A stretch of DNA of 25,241 nucleotides from Clostridiales bacterium (GTDB lineage Bacteria > Bacillota > Clostridia > Lachnospirales > Lachnospiraceae): assembly GCA_018366495.1 (NCBI GenBank), contig JAGZHZ010000033.1, positions 1-25,241 of the forward strand, written 5' to 3'. Of this stretch, positions 15,845-24,100 are shown piece by piece. The notes under the pieces were generated by a model. It worked only from the letters and a program-made list of their open reading frames with translations, searched no databases and was not told the origin of the DNA. Positions within the stretch are counted from its first letter, which is position 1, and the number at the start of each line of letters is the position of its first letter. The position numbers and the translations under genes are program-made.

Positions 15845-16134
15845 ATTTAATTTCTCCTTTGAGTGAATTCATCAGGAAACGGCTGTAATCAGTGACGCTT
15901 CCAAAGTAGTCATCGTTATCCCAAAGACAACTGCATAGAACTTCGGTCGATACTTACTGGCATCCTCTCACGCCGGAACACGGCTTCCCATCGCTGATAT
16001 ACAAAACTCAGGGCGCTCCCCCTCAGTCTGCCACATATGTGGATCTCGTTTTCTCCTTTCTGCTACAATCTATTTATGGTTAATATCTCTTACAGACAGT
16101 AAGTGATTTATCCATCTTATTGCTCAAAAGATAA
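15845..16134 (-). other. Unexplained GC-rich leader between TPP switch and thiW
   Basis: About 290 bases between the riboswitch terminator and the thiW ribosome binding site. The part 15860-16045 is clearly more GC-rich than its surroundings and holds several short stems: a perfect CCACATATGTGG palindrome (16031-16042), a GGCGT/ATGCC hairpin and a GGAAGC/GTTTCC hairpin. A ribosome binding site-like AAAGGAG precedes a 22-codon ORF from 16036 to 15968 (starting MWQTEGERPEFC). Other frames give short protein-like stretches with stops. It could be a second regulatory RNA or the remains of a lost gene. I recognise no riboswitch class in it. Confidence 0.5.
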
Positions 16135-16173
16135 ATAAAAAACAGGAGACAATCCTTCTGGGATACCTCCTGT
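16135..16173 (-). terminator. Expression-platform terminator of the TPP riboswitch
   Basis: Arms ACAGGAG and CTCCTGT (16142-16148 and 16167-16173) with an inner ATCC/GGAT extension, followed on the minus strand by a T run (16135-16141). It begins 20 bases after the aptamer, the arrangement expected for TPP-dependent transcription termination. Confidence 0.85.
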
Positions 16174-16192
16174 AAAAAAATCCTTGTGTATG

Positions 16193-16278
16193 ACTTCCTA
16201 CGGCGGCATTATCCGCATCAGGTTATAGGGTCGAAGTTCGATTACTTCCTCTCAGCCTGCAAATACAAGCTCCCCTGT
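16193..16278 (-). promoter_or_regulatory. TPP riboswitch aptamer (THI element)
   Basis: The minus strand carries the conserved THI-box pieces in order: GGGGAGC, GGCTGAGAGGAAG, CGACCCT, ACCTGATGCGGATAATGCC and GCCGTAGGAAG. Binding of thiamine pyrophosphate should favour the terminator just downstream and shut off thiW. Confidence 0.96.
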
Positions 16279-16294
16279 AATTATTTTGATAATT

Positions 16295-16323
16295 ATTATA
16301 AGCCATATTTTGTAAAAATACAA
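16295..16323 (-). promoter_or_regulatory. Promoter of the TPP-controlled thi operon
   Basis: On the minus strand TTGTAT (16318-16323) and TATAAT (16295-16300) are 17 bases apart, placing the start just before the aptamer. Confidence 0.75.
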
Positions 16324-16333
16324 GATATTTTCT

Positions 16334-16372
16334 GAAAAAGGCGATACCTGGTTGAAAAACCCAAGTATCGCC
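16334..16372 (-). terminator. Rho-independent terminator after yajC
   Basis: Arms 16340-16351 and 16361-16372 form a 12-bp stem (GGCGATAC core, one wobble) followed on the minus strand by TTTTT (16335-16339). Confidence 0.85.
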
Positions 16373-16462
16373 TCTTTTCCTGTCGCGCTCCTGTACGGCA
16401 ACTGCCCTATGTCAGTAATCTTCTCATACTTTCTTATCAGGAACTGCCCTTCAGGTTCTTTT

Positions 16463-16774
16463 TTATTCATTATCTGATTTTTCGATTTCAGCAATCGCTG
16501 TTTTCTTCATCGGAATTCTACAGTTTTTATTGCTTCCAAACTCTACAATCACATCTTCTTCTGTAATGTCAATCACTACGCCGTAAAATCCACTTGTTGT
16601 CACGACCCAATCTCCCACGGTCAGCTCGGAAAGCATCTGTGCCATTCTCTTCTGTTCTTTTTTCTGCGGTCTGATTGCCATAAAGTACATAATACCGCCG
16701 ATGATAACAACGTAAAGGAGAATCATCATAATTCCTGCTCCGCCTCCGCTTGCAGCTGCTTCTAATAAATTCAT
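16463..16774 (-). CDS. yajC: YajC, preprotein translocase accessory subunit
   Basis: A 103-residue single-pass membrane protein that associates with SecDF and the SecYEG channel. After a short Ala/Gly-rich N-terminus comes one helix (about residues 15-33, MMILLYVVIIGGIMYFMAI), then the hallmark RPQKKEQKRM and the soluble domain with ELTVGDWVVTTSGFYGVV. Start set at MNLLEAAA because AGGAGG lies nine bases upstream; ten in-frame codons further upstream lack such a signal. It follows tgt on the same strand, a very common pairing, but secD and secF are not next: a terminator follows directly. Confidence 0.95.
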   Translation of the reverse strand: MNLLEAAASGGGAGIMMILLYVVIIGGIMYFMAIRPQKKEQKRMAQMLSELTVGDWVVTTSGFYGVVIDITEEDVIVEFGSNKNCRIPMKKTAIAEIEKSDNE

Positions 16775-16956
16775 CTTATTTCCTCCTAAAACTAAACACT
16801 TCATATGGTATAGTACACAAAAACCCTTGTTTTTTCAAGTGCTTTTTCTATTTTTATACTTTTTTTATATCTGCTGCAAAAAAAATATTCCCTCCAAGCT
16901 GTGAAGCCTGACATGACTAAAGTCACGATCCCGCGGCAGTAAATAGTCAATTCGTT

Positions 16957-18090
16957 TTACTGCTCTCCTGCATTAAATCCTTCAATCTTTTTCTTTTTAA
17001 ACTCTTTGTAGCATCCAGCATCAATCGCATCACGAATTTCTTCCATCAAATGATTATAAAAATACAGGTTATGCAGCACACAAAGTCGCATTCCCAGCAT
17101 TTCTTTTGCTTTCAATAAATGGCGGATGTAAGCTCTGCTGTAATGACGGCATGCCGGACATTGACATCCCTCTTCAATCGGTCTTTCATCCAGCTCATAT
17201 TTTGCATTAAACAAATTCAGTTTTCCATGTGCCGTATAAACATGACCATGGCGTCCATTTCTGCTTGGATATACACAATCAAAGAAATCCACGCCACGCT
17301 CAACTGCCTCTAAAATATTCGTCGGTGTTCCAACACCCATCAGATAAGTAGGCTTATTCTCCGGAAGATATGGAACAGTTTTCTCGATAATGTGATACAT
17401 CTCTTCATGTGACTCGCCCACGGCAAGTCCTCCGAGTGCATATCCGTCCAGATCCAATTCTGAGATACGCTTTGCATGTTCAATACGAATATCGTCATAG
17501 ATTGCGCCCTGGTTGATTCCAAACAGCATCTGATGCGGATTTACTGTATCAGGAAGCTGATTTAAGCGATCCATCTCTTTCTTGCATCGTTCCAGCCAGC
17601 GCACCGTACGGTCTACCGAGTTCTGCACATAGTCACGCGTCGCCATGCTTGGCACACATTCATCAAAAGCCATCGCTATCGTGGAACCCAGATTAGACTG
17701 AATCTGCATACTTTCTTCCGGTCCCATAAAAATTTTTCTTCCGTCAATATGGGAGTTGAAATAAACGCCTTCCTCATGAATCTTACGCAGTTTTGCAAGT
17801 GAAAATACTTGGAATCCGCCAGAATCTGTCAGGATAGGACGATCCCAGTTCATAAATTTATGGAGTCCTCCCAGCTGCTTTACAATTTTATCTCCCGGTC
17901 TCACATGAAGATGATATGTATTGGACAGCTCTACCTGTGTTCCGATCTCCTTTAAATCCTGGGTGGAAACAGCGCCTTTAATCGCTGCCACCGTTCCTAC
18001 GTTCATAAAAACAGGGGTCTGAATCACACCGTGAACGGTATGAAATTCTCCCCTCTTTGCATTTCCGTCTTTTTTTAATAATCGATACAT
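16957..18090 (-). CDS. tgt: Queuine/preQ1 tRNA-guanine transglycosylase
   Basis: A 377-residue TIM-barrel enzyme replacing guanine-34 by preQ1 in tRNAs for Asp, Asn, His and Tyr. The general acid/base Asp89 is in LTDSGGFQVFSLA, the nucleophile Asp271 in FFDCVYPSRNGRHG, and the zinc site is Cys309, Cys311, Cys314 with His340 (CQCPAC, then LCVLHN). Start chosen at MYRLLKKDG, where GGAG stands six bases upstream; 19 further in-frame codons lack support. Length matches the bacterial family. No queuosine synthesis or transport gene accompanies it here. It has a clear promoter, and yajC lies about 180 bases downstream. Confidence 0.97.
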   Translation of the reverse strand: MYRLLKKDGNAKRGEFHTVHGVIQTPVFMNVGTVAAIKGAVSTQDLKEIGTQVELSNTYHLHVRPGDKIVKQLGGLHKFMNWDRPILTDSGGFQVFSLAKLRKIHEEGVYFNSHIDGRKIFMGPEESMQIQSNLGSTIAMAFDECVPSMATRDYVQNSVDRTVRWLERCKKEMDRLNQLPDTVNPHQMLFGINQGAIYDDIRIEHAKRISELDLDGYALGGLAVGESHEEMYHIIEKTVPYLPENKPTYLMGVGTPTNILEAVERGVDFFDCVYPSRNGRHGHVYTAHGKLNLFNAKYELDERPIEEGCQCPACRHYSRAYIRHLLKAKEMLGMRLCVLHNLYFYNHLMEEIRDAIDAGCYKEFKKKKIEGFNAGEQ

Positions 18091-18201
18091 GTTTCTCTCC
18101 ATTTCATAATAATTAAAAACAAATCTGTCTCCTGTCAACGTTCTCATATATAGGTCGTCTGACTTCTCACCACATCAAACTATGAAGGGGTGTATCATTA
18201 A

Positions 18202-18230
18202 ATTATAGCGAAAATATCTTCATATTTCAA
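18202..18230 (-). promoter_or_regulatory. tgt promoter
   Basis: On the minus strand TTGAAA (18225-18230) and TATAAT (18202-18207) are 17 bases apart. It diverges from the promoter at 18302-18330, leaving about 70 bases between the two -35 boxes. Confidence 0.75.
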
Positions 18231-18301
18231 TTACATTTTTCACTATTTTCTTTTGTCAATTTCACCTGAGGGATGTTAGAAGATTGCTGCTTTATTTTTC
18301 A

Positions 18302-18330
18302 TTGAATTTTCTCATTTTCTGTCATATAAT
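18302..18330 (+). promoter_or_regulatory. Promoter of the activase-fusion gene
   Basis: TTGAAT (18302-18307) and TATAAT (18325-18330) are 17 bases apart. Transcription from near 18337 gives a leader of about 178 bases. Confidence 0.75.
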
Positions 18331-18345
18331 GTAATGCGTATCAAA

Positions 18346-18491
18346 ATGCCGGTTTTTGTTGTGCCTATCTGCAGCTCTTTTTCAGATATAAAAAAGCACT
18401 GTAAATGCCGGCATATGATAATGGCACTGAAAATTATGCTTTATTATATAAAAGGCTTCTTCCCTTTTTATGGGGAGGCAGCTTTCCGCCT
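18346..18491 (+). other. Structured leader of the activase-fusion gene
   Basis: Three nested pairings build one long stem-loop over 18346-18414: ATGCCGG with CCGGCAT (18346-18352/18408-18414), GTGC with GCAC (18361-18364/18396-18399) and ATCTG with CAGAT (18367-18371/18383-18387). Two smaller hairpins follow, AAAAGG/CCTTTT (18450-18468) and AGGC/GCCT (18476-18491), the last ending ten bases before the AAAGGA ribosome binding site. No U run marks a terminator and I recognise no known riboswitch. Confidence 0.45.
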
Positions 18492-18514
18492 ATAATAACG
18501 AAAGGATTTTATTT

Positions 18515-21500
18515 ATGAATCAGACAAACTTTTTTACACTCGGAATTGATATCGGTTCTACTACAGTCAAAATTGCGATTCTCGATTCCAATCAATCCTT
18601 GCTATTTTCCGATTATGAGCGTCATTATGCCAATATTCAGGAGACTCTGTCCATGCTTTTAAAAAAAGCTTACCAGCAATTAGGAGAGATGGTTCTCTCG
18701 CCTGTAATTACTGGATCTGGAGGACTGACTCTCGCAAAACATCTGGGCATTCCTTTTGTCCAGGAAGTGATCTCTGTATCCACTGCGCTTCAGTTCTATG
18801 CTCCTCAGACGGATGTTGCAATCGAACTTGGCGGAGAAGATGCAAAAATTATTTATTTTGACGGTACAAATATTGAACAGCGTATGAATGGAATCTGTGC
18901 CGGAGGTACGGGTTCTTTTATTGATCAAATGGCTTCCCTGCTTCAGACGGATGCCTCTGGATTAAATGAATATGCAAAAGATTATAAGGCAATTTATTCT
19001 ATTGCCGCAAGATGCGGTGTATTTGCCAAATCTGATATCCAGCCTTTGATCAACGAAGGAGCTACAAAAGAGGATCTTGCTGCTTCTATTTTTCAGGCAG
19101 TTGTCAATCAGACAATCAGCGGTCTTGCCTGTGGAAAGCCAATCCGCGGTCATGTCGCATTTTTAGGAGGACCGCTCCATTTCCTTTCTGAATTAAAGCA
19201 GTCGTTTATCCGTACGCTAAAATTAGATGAGGAACACTCGATCACTCCAGAAAACTCCCACTTATTTGCAGCGATCGGATCTGCCATGAATGCAAAGGAA
19301 GACATCCTCTTTTCCATGGATGACCTTCTTGGAAAACTTTCTCAGACGATCCATCTGGAATTTGAGGTAGCAAGAATGGATCCCCTGTTTGCTTCCCGTG
19401 AAGAATACGATTCGTTTATTGAACGCCAGAATCAATATAATGTTGCAACAGACGATCTTGAAACGTATGAAGGAAATTGTTTTCTCGGCATTGACGCCGG
19501 ATCTACCACGACAAAAGTAGCTCTTGTCGGTGAAGACGGCTCTCTTTTATACTCTTTTTATAGCAACAATAACGGAAGCCCACTGAAGACAACGATAAAA
19601 GCTATGCAGGAAATTTATACCTTGATACCTCCTACTGCCAAAATCGTTTATTCTTGCTCTACCGGATACGGAGAGGCTCTGATCAAAGCCGCGCTGATGC
19701 TCGATGAAGGCGAGGTAGAAACCGTCTCCCATTACTATGCTGCTGCCTTCTTTGATCCGGAGGTAGACTGTATTCTCGATATCGGCGGTCAGGATATGAA
19801 ATGTATCAAAATCAAAAATCAGACTGTCGACAGTGTTCAGCTCAATGAAGCGTGTTCTTCCGGCTGCGGTTCTTTTATTGAGACCTTTGCAAAATCCCTC
19901 AACTACACCGTGCAGGATTTTGCAAAAGCCGCTTTATATGCAAGACATCCAATTGATCTGGGAACACGCTGTACCGTTTTTATGAATTCCAAAGTAAAGC
20001 AGGCGCAAAAAGAAGGGGCAGAGGTCTCGGATATATCAGCGGGTCTTGCATACTCTGTCATCAAAAATGCTTTGTACAAGGTCATTAAGGTCTCCGATGC
20101 TTCTGAGCTTGGAAAACACGTTGTCGTTCAAGGAGGTACTTTCTACAATGATGCTGTACTCAGAAGTTTTGAGAAAATTGCCGGCTGTGAGGCCATCCGC
20201 CCTGATATCGCCGGAATTATGGGAGCGTTCGGTGCAGCTTTGATTGCCCGCGAGCGCTATACAAAGGATTCTGAGACAACGATGCTTTCGATCGAAAAAA
20301 TCAATGCACTCCAGTTTACAACGCATATGGCAAAATGCAAAGGCTGTACAAACCAATGCCGTCTGACCATCAACCGTTTCAGCGGCGGCAGACAATTTAT
20401 CAGCGGAAATCGCTGTGAACGTGGAATTGGAAAAGAAAAAAATAAGGAAAATATTCCTAATTTATTTGATTTTAAAAATAAACTTCTTTTTTCCTATACA
20501 CCGCTTGACGCTGACAAGGCAGTGCGAGGAGAGGTCGGAATCCCCCGTGTATTAAATATGTATGAGAACTATCCGTTTTGGTTCCGGTTCTTTACAGATT
20601 TAAAATATCGTGTGATCCTCTCACCGCCTTCCACGAGAAAAATATATGAACTAGGAATCGAATCCATTCCAAGCGAATCCGAATGTTATCCTGCAAAGCT
20701 GGCACATGGCCACATTTCCTGGCTGATCCATCAGGGTGTTCCATTTATTTTCTATCCATGTATTCCATATGAGAGAAATGAATTTGCGGAGGCACAAAAT
20801 CACTATAACTGTCCGATTGTGACTTCCTATGCAGAAAATATAAAAAATAATGTGGAAGAACTGCGCACGAATAAAATTGATTTTCGCAATCCGTTTCTTG
20901 CGCTGACAGATCTCCAGACGGTTACTTCTGAACTGATAAAGGTCTTTCCTGAGATTTCTCCGGATGAAATTTCGGCTGCTGCAGAAGCTGGATGGAAAGA
21001 AATGACCCATGTTCGCGAGACGATGTATCAGAAAGGCGAGGAGACGCTCCAGTATCTGAAAGAGACAGGAAGACGCGGAATTGTTCTTGCCGGAAGACCG
21101 TACCATATTGATTCTGAGATCAATCATGGAATTCCGGAACTGATCAACTCCTACGGCATTGCAGTTCTGACAGAAGATTCTATCTCCCACTTAAATCGTC
21201 CGGAGCGTCCGCTCCTTGTCATGGATCAGTGGATGTATCACAGCCGCCTTTATGCTGCTGCCAATTTTGTAAAAACACAGGAAAATCTGGATCTCATTCA
21301 GCTCAATTCCTTTGGATGCGGTCTCGATGCCGTCACAACCGATCAGGTAAATGATATTTTATCGAAATCAGGAAAAATTTATACTTGTCTGAAAATTGAT
21401 GAGGTTAATAATCTGGGAGCTGCCCGTATTCGTATCCGCTCTCTGATTGCAGCCATCCGTGTCAAAGAGCAAAAGCAGGCGCACAGAACGATCGTTCCTT

Positions 21501-22768
21501 CTAAGTTTGATCGTGTTGTCTTTACCGAAGAGATGAAAAAGAATTATACCATCCTTTGTCCTCAAATGTCACCGATCCATTTTTCCCTTTTGGAACCTGT
21601 CTTTTGTTCCAGCGGCTATCGACTTGTTATGCTTCCGGAAAATGATCGCCGTTCGATTGATATGGGATTGAAATATGTCAATAATGATGCGTGTTATCCT
21701 TCTCTTCTTGTCGTCGGACAGTTTATGGAAGCGCTGTCATCTGGAAAATATGATCTGGATAAGACTGCACTTTTGATCTCTCAGACAGGAGGCGGATGTC
21801 GTGCTTCTAATTATATCGGATTTATACGGCGCGCTCTCATAAAAGCAGGACTTGAAAAAATCCCGGTGATCTCCATCAACTTAAACGGACTTGAAAAAAA
21901 TCCAGGATTTAAGTTTACTCCTTCCCTTATTCTGAAAGGCGGATATGCCCTTGTCTTTGGTGATCTGTTTATGCGCTGTCTGTACCGTATGCGCCCTTAT
22001 GAGAAAGTGAAAGGTTCTGCGAATCGGCTTCATAAGAAATTAGAAAACACCTGCGTGCGTTTCTTATCAAGCAAGAATCCTTCTTTCAGACAGTTCAAAA
22101 GATTGTGCCGTGCCATTGTACAGTCTTTCGACTCACTGCCGATCACAGATGAAGTAAAGCCAAAAGTAGGAGTAGTCGGAGAGATCCTTGTTAAATTTCT
22201 GCCGGCAGCAAACAATCACCTTGTAGATCTTCTGGAAGCAGAAGGCGCTGAAGCGGTCGTTCCAGATCTGATGGACTTCCTGATGTATTGCTTTTATAAT
22301 TCCAATTTTAAATCAGAACATCTGGGCATGAAAAAAAGTTCTTCTTATCTTGGAAATATGGGAATTAAAGCGCTGGAATTTTTAAGAAAGACTGCTGCTG
22401 CAGAATTAGAACAAAGCAGACATTTCACTCCTCCGTCAAAAATTCAGGATCTTGCAGAGTATGCTAAATCCATTGTTTCTCTCGGAAATCAGACCGGAGA
22501 AGGCTGGTTCCTCACCGGTGAGATGCTGGAGCTGATTCACAGCGGCACAAACAATATTGTCTGTACGCAGCCTTTTGGCTGTCTGCCAAACCATGTTGTT
22601 GGAAAAGGCGTGATTAAAGAGCTGCGCCGGCAGTATCCTCTCTCAAATATTGTAGCGATCGACTATGATCCTGGGGCAAGTGAGGTAAATCAGCTAAATC
22701 GTATTAAACTGATGCTTTCGACAGCTCAAAAGAATATAGCGCGTGAACAGCCTTATTCTCATAAATAA
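18515..22768 (+). CDS. Acyl-CoA dehydratase activase fused to reductase-like domains (two BadF ATPases + DUF2229)
   Basis: A 1417-residue protein. Two ASKHA/BadF ATPase domains lead: about 7-270 (GIDIGSTTVKIAI, GICAGGTGSF, ARCGVF) and 323-580 (GIDAGSTTTKVALV, EACSSGCGSF, TRCTVF). The GCGSF-type Cys (447/451) match the inter-subunit [4Fe-4S] ligands of 2-hydroxyacyl-CoA dehydratase activators. A Cys cluster follows (608, 611, 615, 634), then a DUF2229-like part and a COG3580/3581-like, HgdB-related region with Cys724 (ECYPAK), Cys749 and later NDACYPSL, QTGGGCRASN and QPFGCLPNH motifs. By family knowledge it should couple ATP hydrolysis to low-potential electron transfer, perhaps to a double-cubane cluster; the substrate is unknown. 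Start at 18515 after AAAGGA; the frame opens 15 codons earlier without a site. Confidence 0.88.
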   Translation: MNQTNFFTLGIDIGSTTVKIAILDSNQSLLFSDYERHYANIQETLSMLLKKAYQQLGEMVLSPVITGSGGLTLAKHLGIPFVQEVISVSTALQFYAPQTDVAIELGGEDAKIIYFDGTNIEQRMNGICAGGTGSFIDQMASLLQTDASGLNEYAKDYKAIYSIAARCGVFAKSDIQPLINEGATKEDLAASIFQAVVNQTISGLACGKPIRGHVAFLGGPLHFLSELKQSFIRTLKLDEEHSITPENSHLFAAIGSAMNAKEDILFSMDDLLGKLSQTIHLEFEVARMDPLFASREEYDSFIERQNQYNVATDDLETYEGNCFLGIDAGSTTTKVALVGEDGSLLYSFYSNNNGSPLKTTIKAMQEIYTLIPPTAKIVYSCSTGYGEALIKAALMLDEGEVETVSHYYAAAFFDPEVDCILDIGGQDMKCIKIKNQTVDSVQLNEACSSGCGSFIETFAKSLNYTVQDFAKAALYARHPIDLGTRCTVFMNSKVKQAQKEGAEVSDISAGLAYSVIKNALYKVIKVSDASELGKHVVVQGGTFYNDAVLRSFEKIAGCEAIRPDIAGIMGAFGAALIARERYTKDSETTMLSIEKINALQFTTHMAKCKGCTNQCRLTINRFSGGRQFISGNRCERGIGKEKNKENIPNLFDFKNKLLFSYTPLDADKAVRGEVGIPRVLNMYENYPFWFRFFTDLKYRVILSPPSTRKIYELGIESIPSESECYPAKLAHGHISWLIHQGVPFIFYPCIPYERNEFAEAQNHYNCPIVTSYAENIKNNVEELRTNKIDFRNPFLALTDLQTVTSELIKVFPEISPDEISAAAEAGWKEMTHVRETMYQKGEETLQYLKETGRRGIVLAGRPYHIDSEINHGIPELINSYGIAVLTEDSISHLNRPERPLLVMDQWMYHSRLYAAANFVKTQENLDLIQLNSFGCGLDAVTTDQVNDILSKSGKIYTCLKIDEVNNLGAARIRIRSLIAAIRVKEQKQAHRTIVPSKFDRVVFTEEMKKNYTILCPQMSPIHFSLLEPVFCSSGYRLVMLPENDRRSIDMGLKYVNNDACYPSLLVVGQFMEALSSGKYDLDKTALLISQTGGGCRASNYIGFIRRALIKAGLEKIPVISINLNGLEKNPGFKFTPSLILKGGYALVFGDLFMRCLYRMRPYEKVKGSANRLHKKLENTCVRFLSSKNPSFRQFKRLCRAIVQSFDSLPITDEVKPKVGVVGEILVKFLPAANNHLVDLLEAEGAEAVVPDLMDFLMYCFYNSNFKSEHLGMKKSSSYLGNMGIKALEFLRKTAAAELEQSRHFTPPSKIQDLAEYAKSIVSLGNQTGEGWFLTGEMLELIHSGTNNIVCTQPFGCLPNHVVGKGVIKELRRQYPLSNIVAIDYDPGASEVNQLNRIKLMLSTAQKNIAREQPYSHK

Positions 22769-22803
22769 AAGTTTTCCCTTATCTCTATTTGATTCGTTGT
22801 TCA

Positions 22804-22846
22804 TAAAAAAAGAACTGGCATATCATTCATTTGCCAGTTCTTTTTG
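22804..22846. terminator. Bidirectional terminator between convergent genes
   Basis: Arms 22810-22820 and 22832-22842 (AAGAACTGGCA/TGCCAGTTCTT) form a perfect 11-bp stem with a T run on both strands. It serves the activase-fusion gene from the left and the radical SAM gene from the right. Confidence 0.9.
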
Positions 22847-22856
22847 TTTTATGTTA

Positions 22857-23462
22857 TCATTCTGAATATGCTCTTACTCTCAATGGAATTCCCATAGTAT
22901 CTGCTAATTCCTGACTCTTTTTTACCTTCTCCTCTCCAATCACATCCACCACTGTAAATCGTACATCCTCTAAATATTTTTTACAGTCTGAAGCAAATTT
23001 CAGCATTGCCTCGAATGATTTTTCACCGTATGATGGCCGTACCACTTCCGCATAGGACTGTGCATCCGGCATATTCAGGCTGATTGAAATGCTGTCCACT
23101 GCTTTGCAGATTTCTTCTGCTGTAGAACGTTTATGAATCAAGTCACTTAACCCGTTTGTGTTCAGTCGGATTTTAAACGGATACTTTTCTTTCATATAGC
23201 GGCTGACAGCAATCATATTTTCCAGTGCCATTGTCGGCTCCCCATAACCGCAAAAAATAACTTCCTTACATTCCCCAAACGGATAGGCATCAATCGCAGC
23301 GCAGATCTCATCGAGAGAAGGCTCATGTTCCAGCCACAAATTTTCAGCGTCCCCCACCGTATTCCCGTGGCTGCGGATGCAAAAAGTACAGCGGCACGGG
23401 CATTTATTTGTAATGTTAAAGTAGACGTGTTCCTTATAGCGATAAATAATATCTGTCATCAT
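22857..23462 (-). CDS. Radical SAM protein, TatD-associated type
   Basis: A 201-residue radical SAM protein. The cluster motif is Cys21-x3-Cys25-x2-Cys28 inside NKCPCRCTFCIRSHG, followed by VGDAENLWLEHEP, IFCGYGEPT (the SAM-binding GGE-like motif) and RLNTNGLSDLI. This set matches my memory of TIGR04038, the small radical SAM proteins encoded near TatD-family nucleases. No tatD gene is in the window, so the neighbour link cannot be used here. Substrate unknown; the protein is short, with a partial barrel and no SPASM extension. GGAGA lies upstream of two adjacent ATG codons, so the start may be 23462 or 23459. Confidence 0.85.
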   Translation of the reverse strand: MMTDIIYRYKEHVYFNITNKCPCRCTFCIRSHGNTVGDAENLWLEHEPSLDEICAAIDAYPFGECKEVIFCGYGEPTMALENMIAVSRYMKEKYPFKIRLNTNGLSDLIHKRSTAEEICKAVDSISISLNMPDAQSYAEVVRPSYGEKSFEAMLKFASDCKKYLEDVRFTVVDVIGEEKVKKSQELADTMGIPLRVRAYSE

Positions 23463-23553
23463 TACATTTTCTCCTTCTATTGCCTTTTTTGAATATATTT
23501 AAATCCATTTTATCCTATTTTACAATATGTTCGATTACTTCATTTTCTTCCTT

Positions 23554-24099
23554 TTATAATCCTCTGGCAGCGCTGTTTTTCACTCCGACCCGATCCAGAG
23601 CTGTTCCTAAAATTAAAAATACAACTGCACTTCCTGCCGACTGAATCAGGCTTCCTGCAGCTGACGTAAAAAATGCTGCTGTAAATCCAAACAAAATTCC
23701 TTCTGCTACATAATATCCGACAGCTGAGATACAAAATGCAAAAAATAATGCTGCTGTATTTCTCTTTGTTACAATCTTATTTCCTTTGCTGGAAAATGGA
23801 AGGCAGATAAGAGCTTTAATCAAGACTGTTGCCGGCGCCCACATCGGAGCAGTCAGAAGATCTGCCATTCCTCCCCCGATTGCCCCTACTGCACACGCAT
23901 ACGGCATGGGCAGCAGAGCTGCCGCAAAATAAATGATTGCATCTCCAAAATGAATATACCCTCCATTGACACCGACAGGAATGTGAAAAAGATATGCGGT
24001 CATCAGCGTTGTCATTGCTGCCAGCAAAGCCGCAGCTGTCATCCGACGCACTGCTGCACTGCTTCCTGTTTTTGTTTTTGGTGCACTAAAATCTGACAT
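23554..24099 (-). CDS. ECF transporter S component, probable vitamin B6 importer subunit
   Basis: A 181-residue membrane protein with about six hydrophobic segments and the ECF S-component pattern: Ala-rich first helix (RRMTAAALLAAMTTLMTAY), then HIPVGVNGGYIHFGDAIIY and a LLPMPYACAVGAIGGGMADLLTAPMW region with the small-residue faces used to contact EcfT. It looks like the TIGR04002-type family. It starts at 24099, one base after the TAA of the pyridoxamine kinase gene (24101-24103), so the two are tightly coupled. That makes pyridoxine or a related B6 form the likely cargo, by context only. GGAAGGG precedes the ATG; longer in-frame starts overlap the kinase and are less likely. Confidence 0.82.
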   Translation of the reverse strand: MSDFSAPKTKTGSSAAVRRMTAAALLAAMTTLMTAYLFHIPVGVNGGYIHFGDAIIYFAAALLPMPYACAVGAIGGGMADLLTAPMWAPATVLIKALICLPFSSKGNKIVTKRNTAALFFAFCISAVGYYVAEGILFGFTAAFFTSAAGSLIQSAGSAVVFLILGTALDRVGVKNSAARGL

Positions 24100-24100
24100 A

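Noticed and set aside
16252..16494. 80-residue minus-strand ORF over the TPP aptamer and yajC terminator
   Set aside because: It covers a terminator, a promoter and the riboswitch, has no supported start and no protein-like pattern.
16905..16935. Hairpin between tgt and yajC
   Set aside because: Only a short TGACT/AGTCA palindrome with no T run, too weak to call a terminator.
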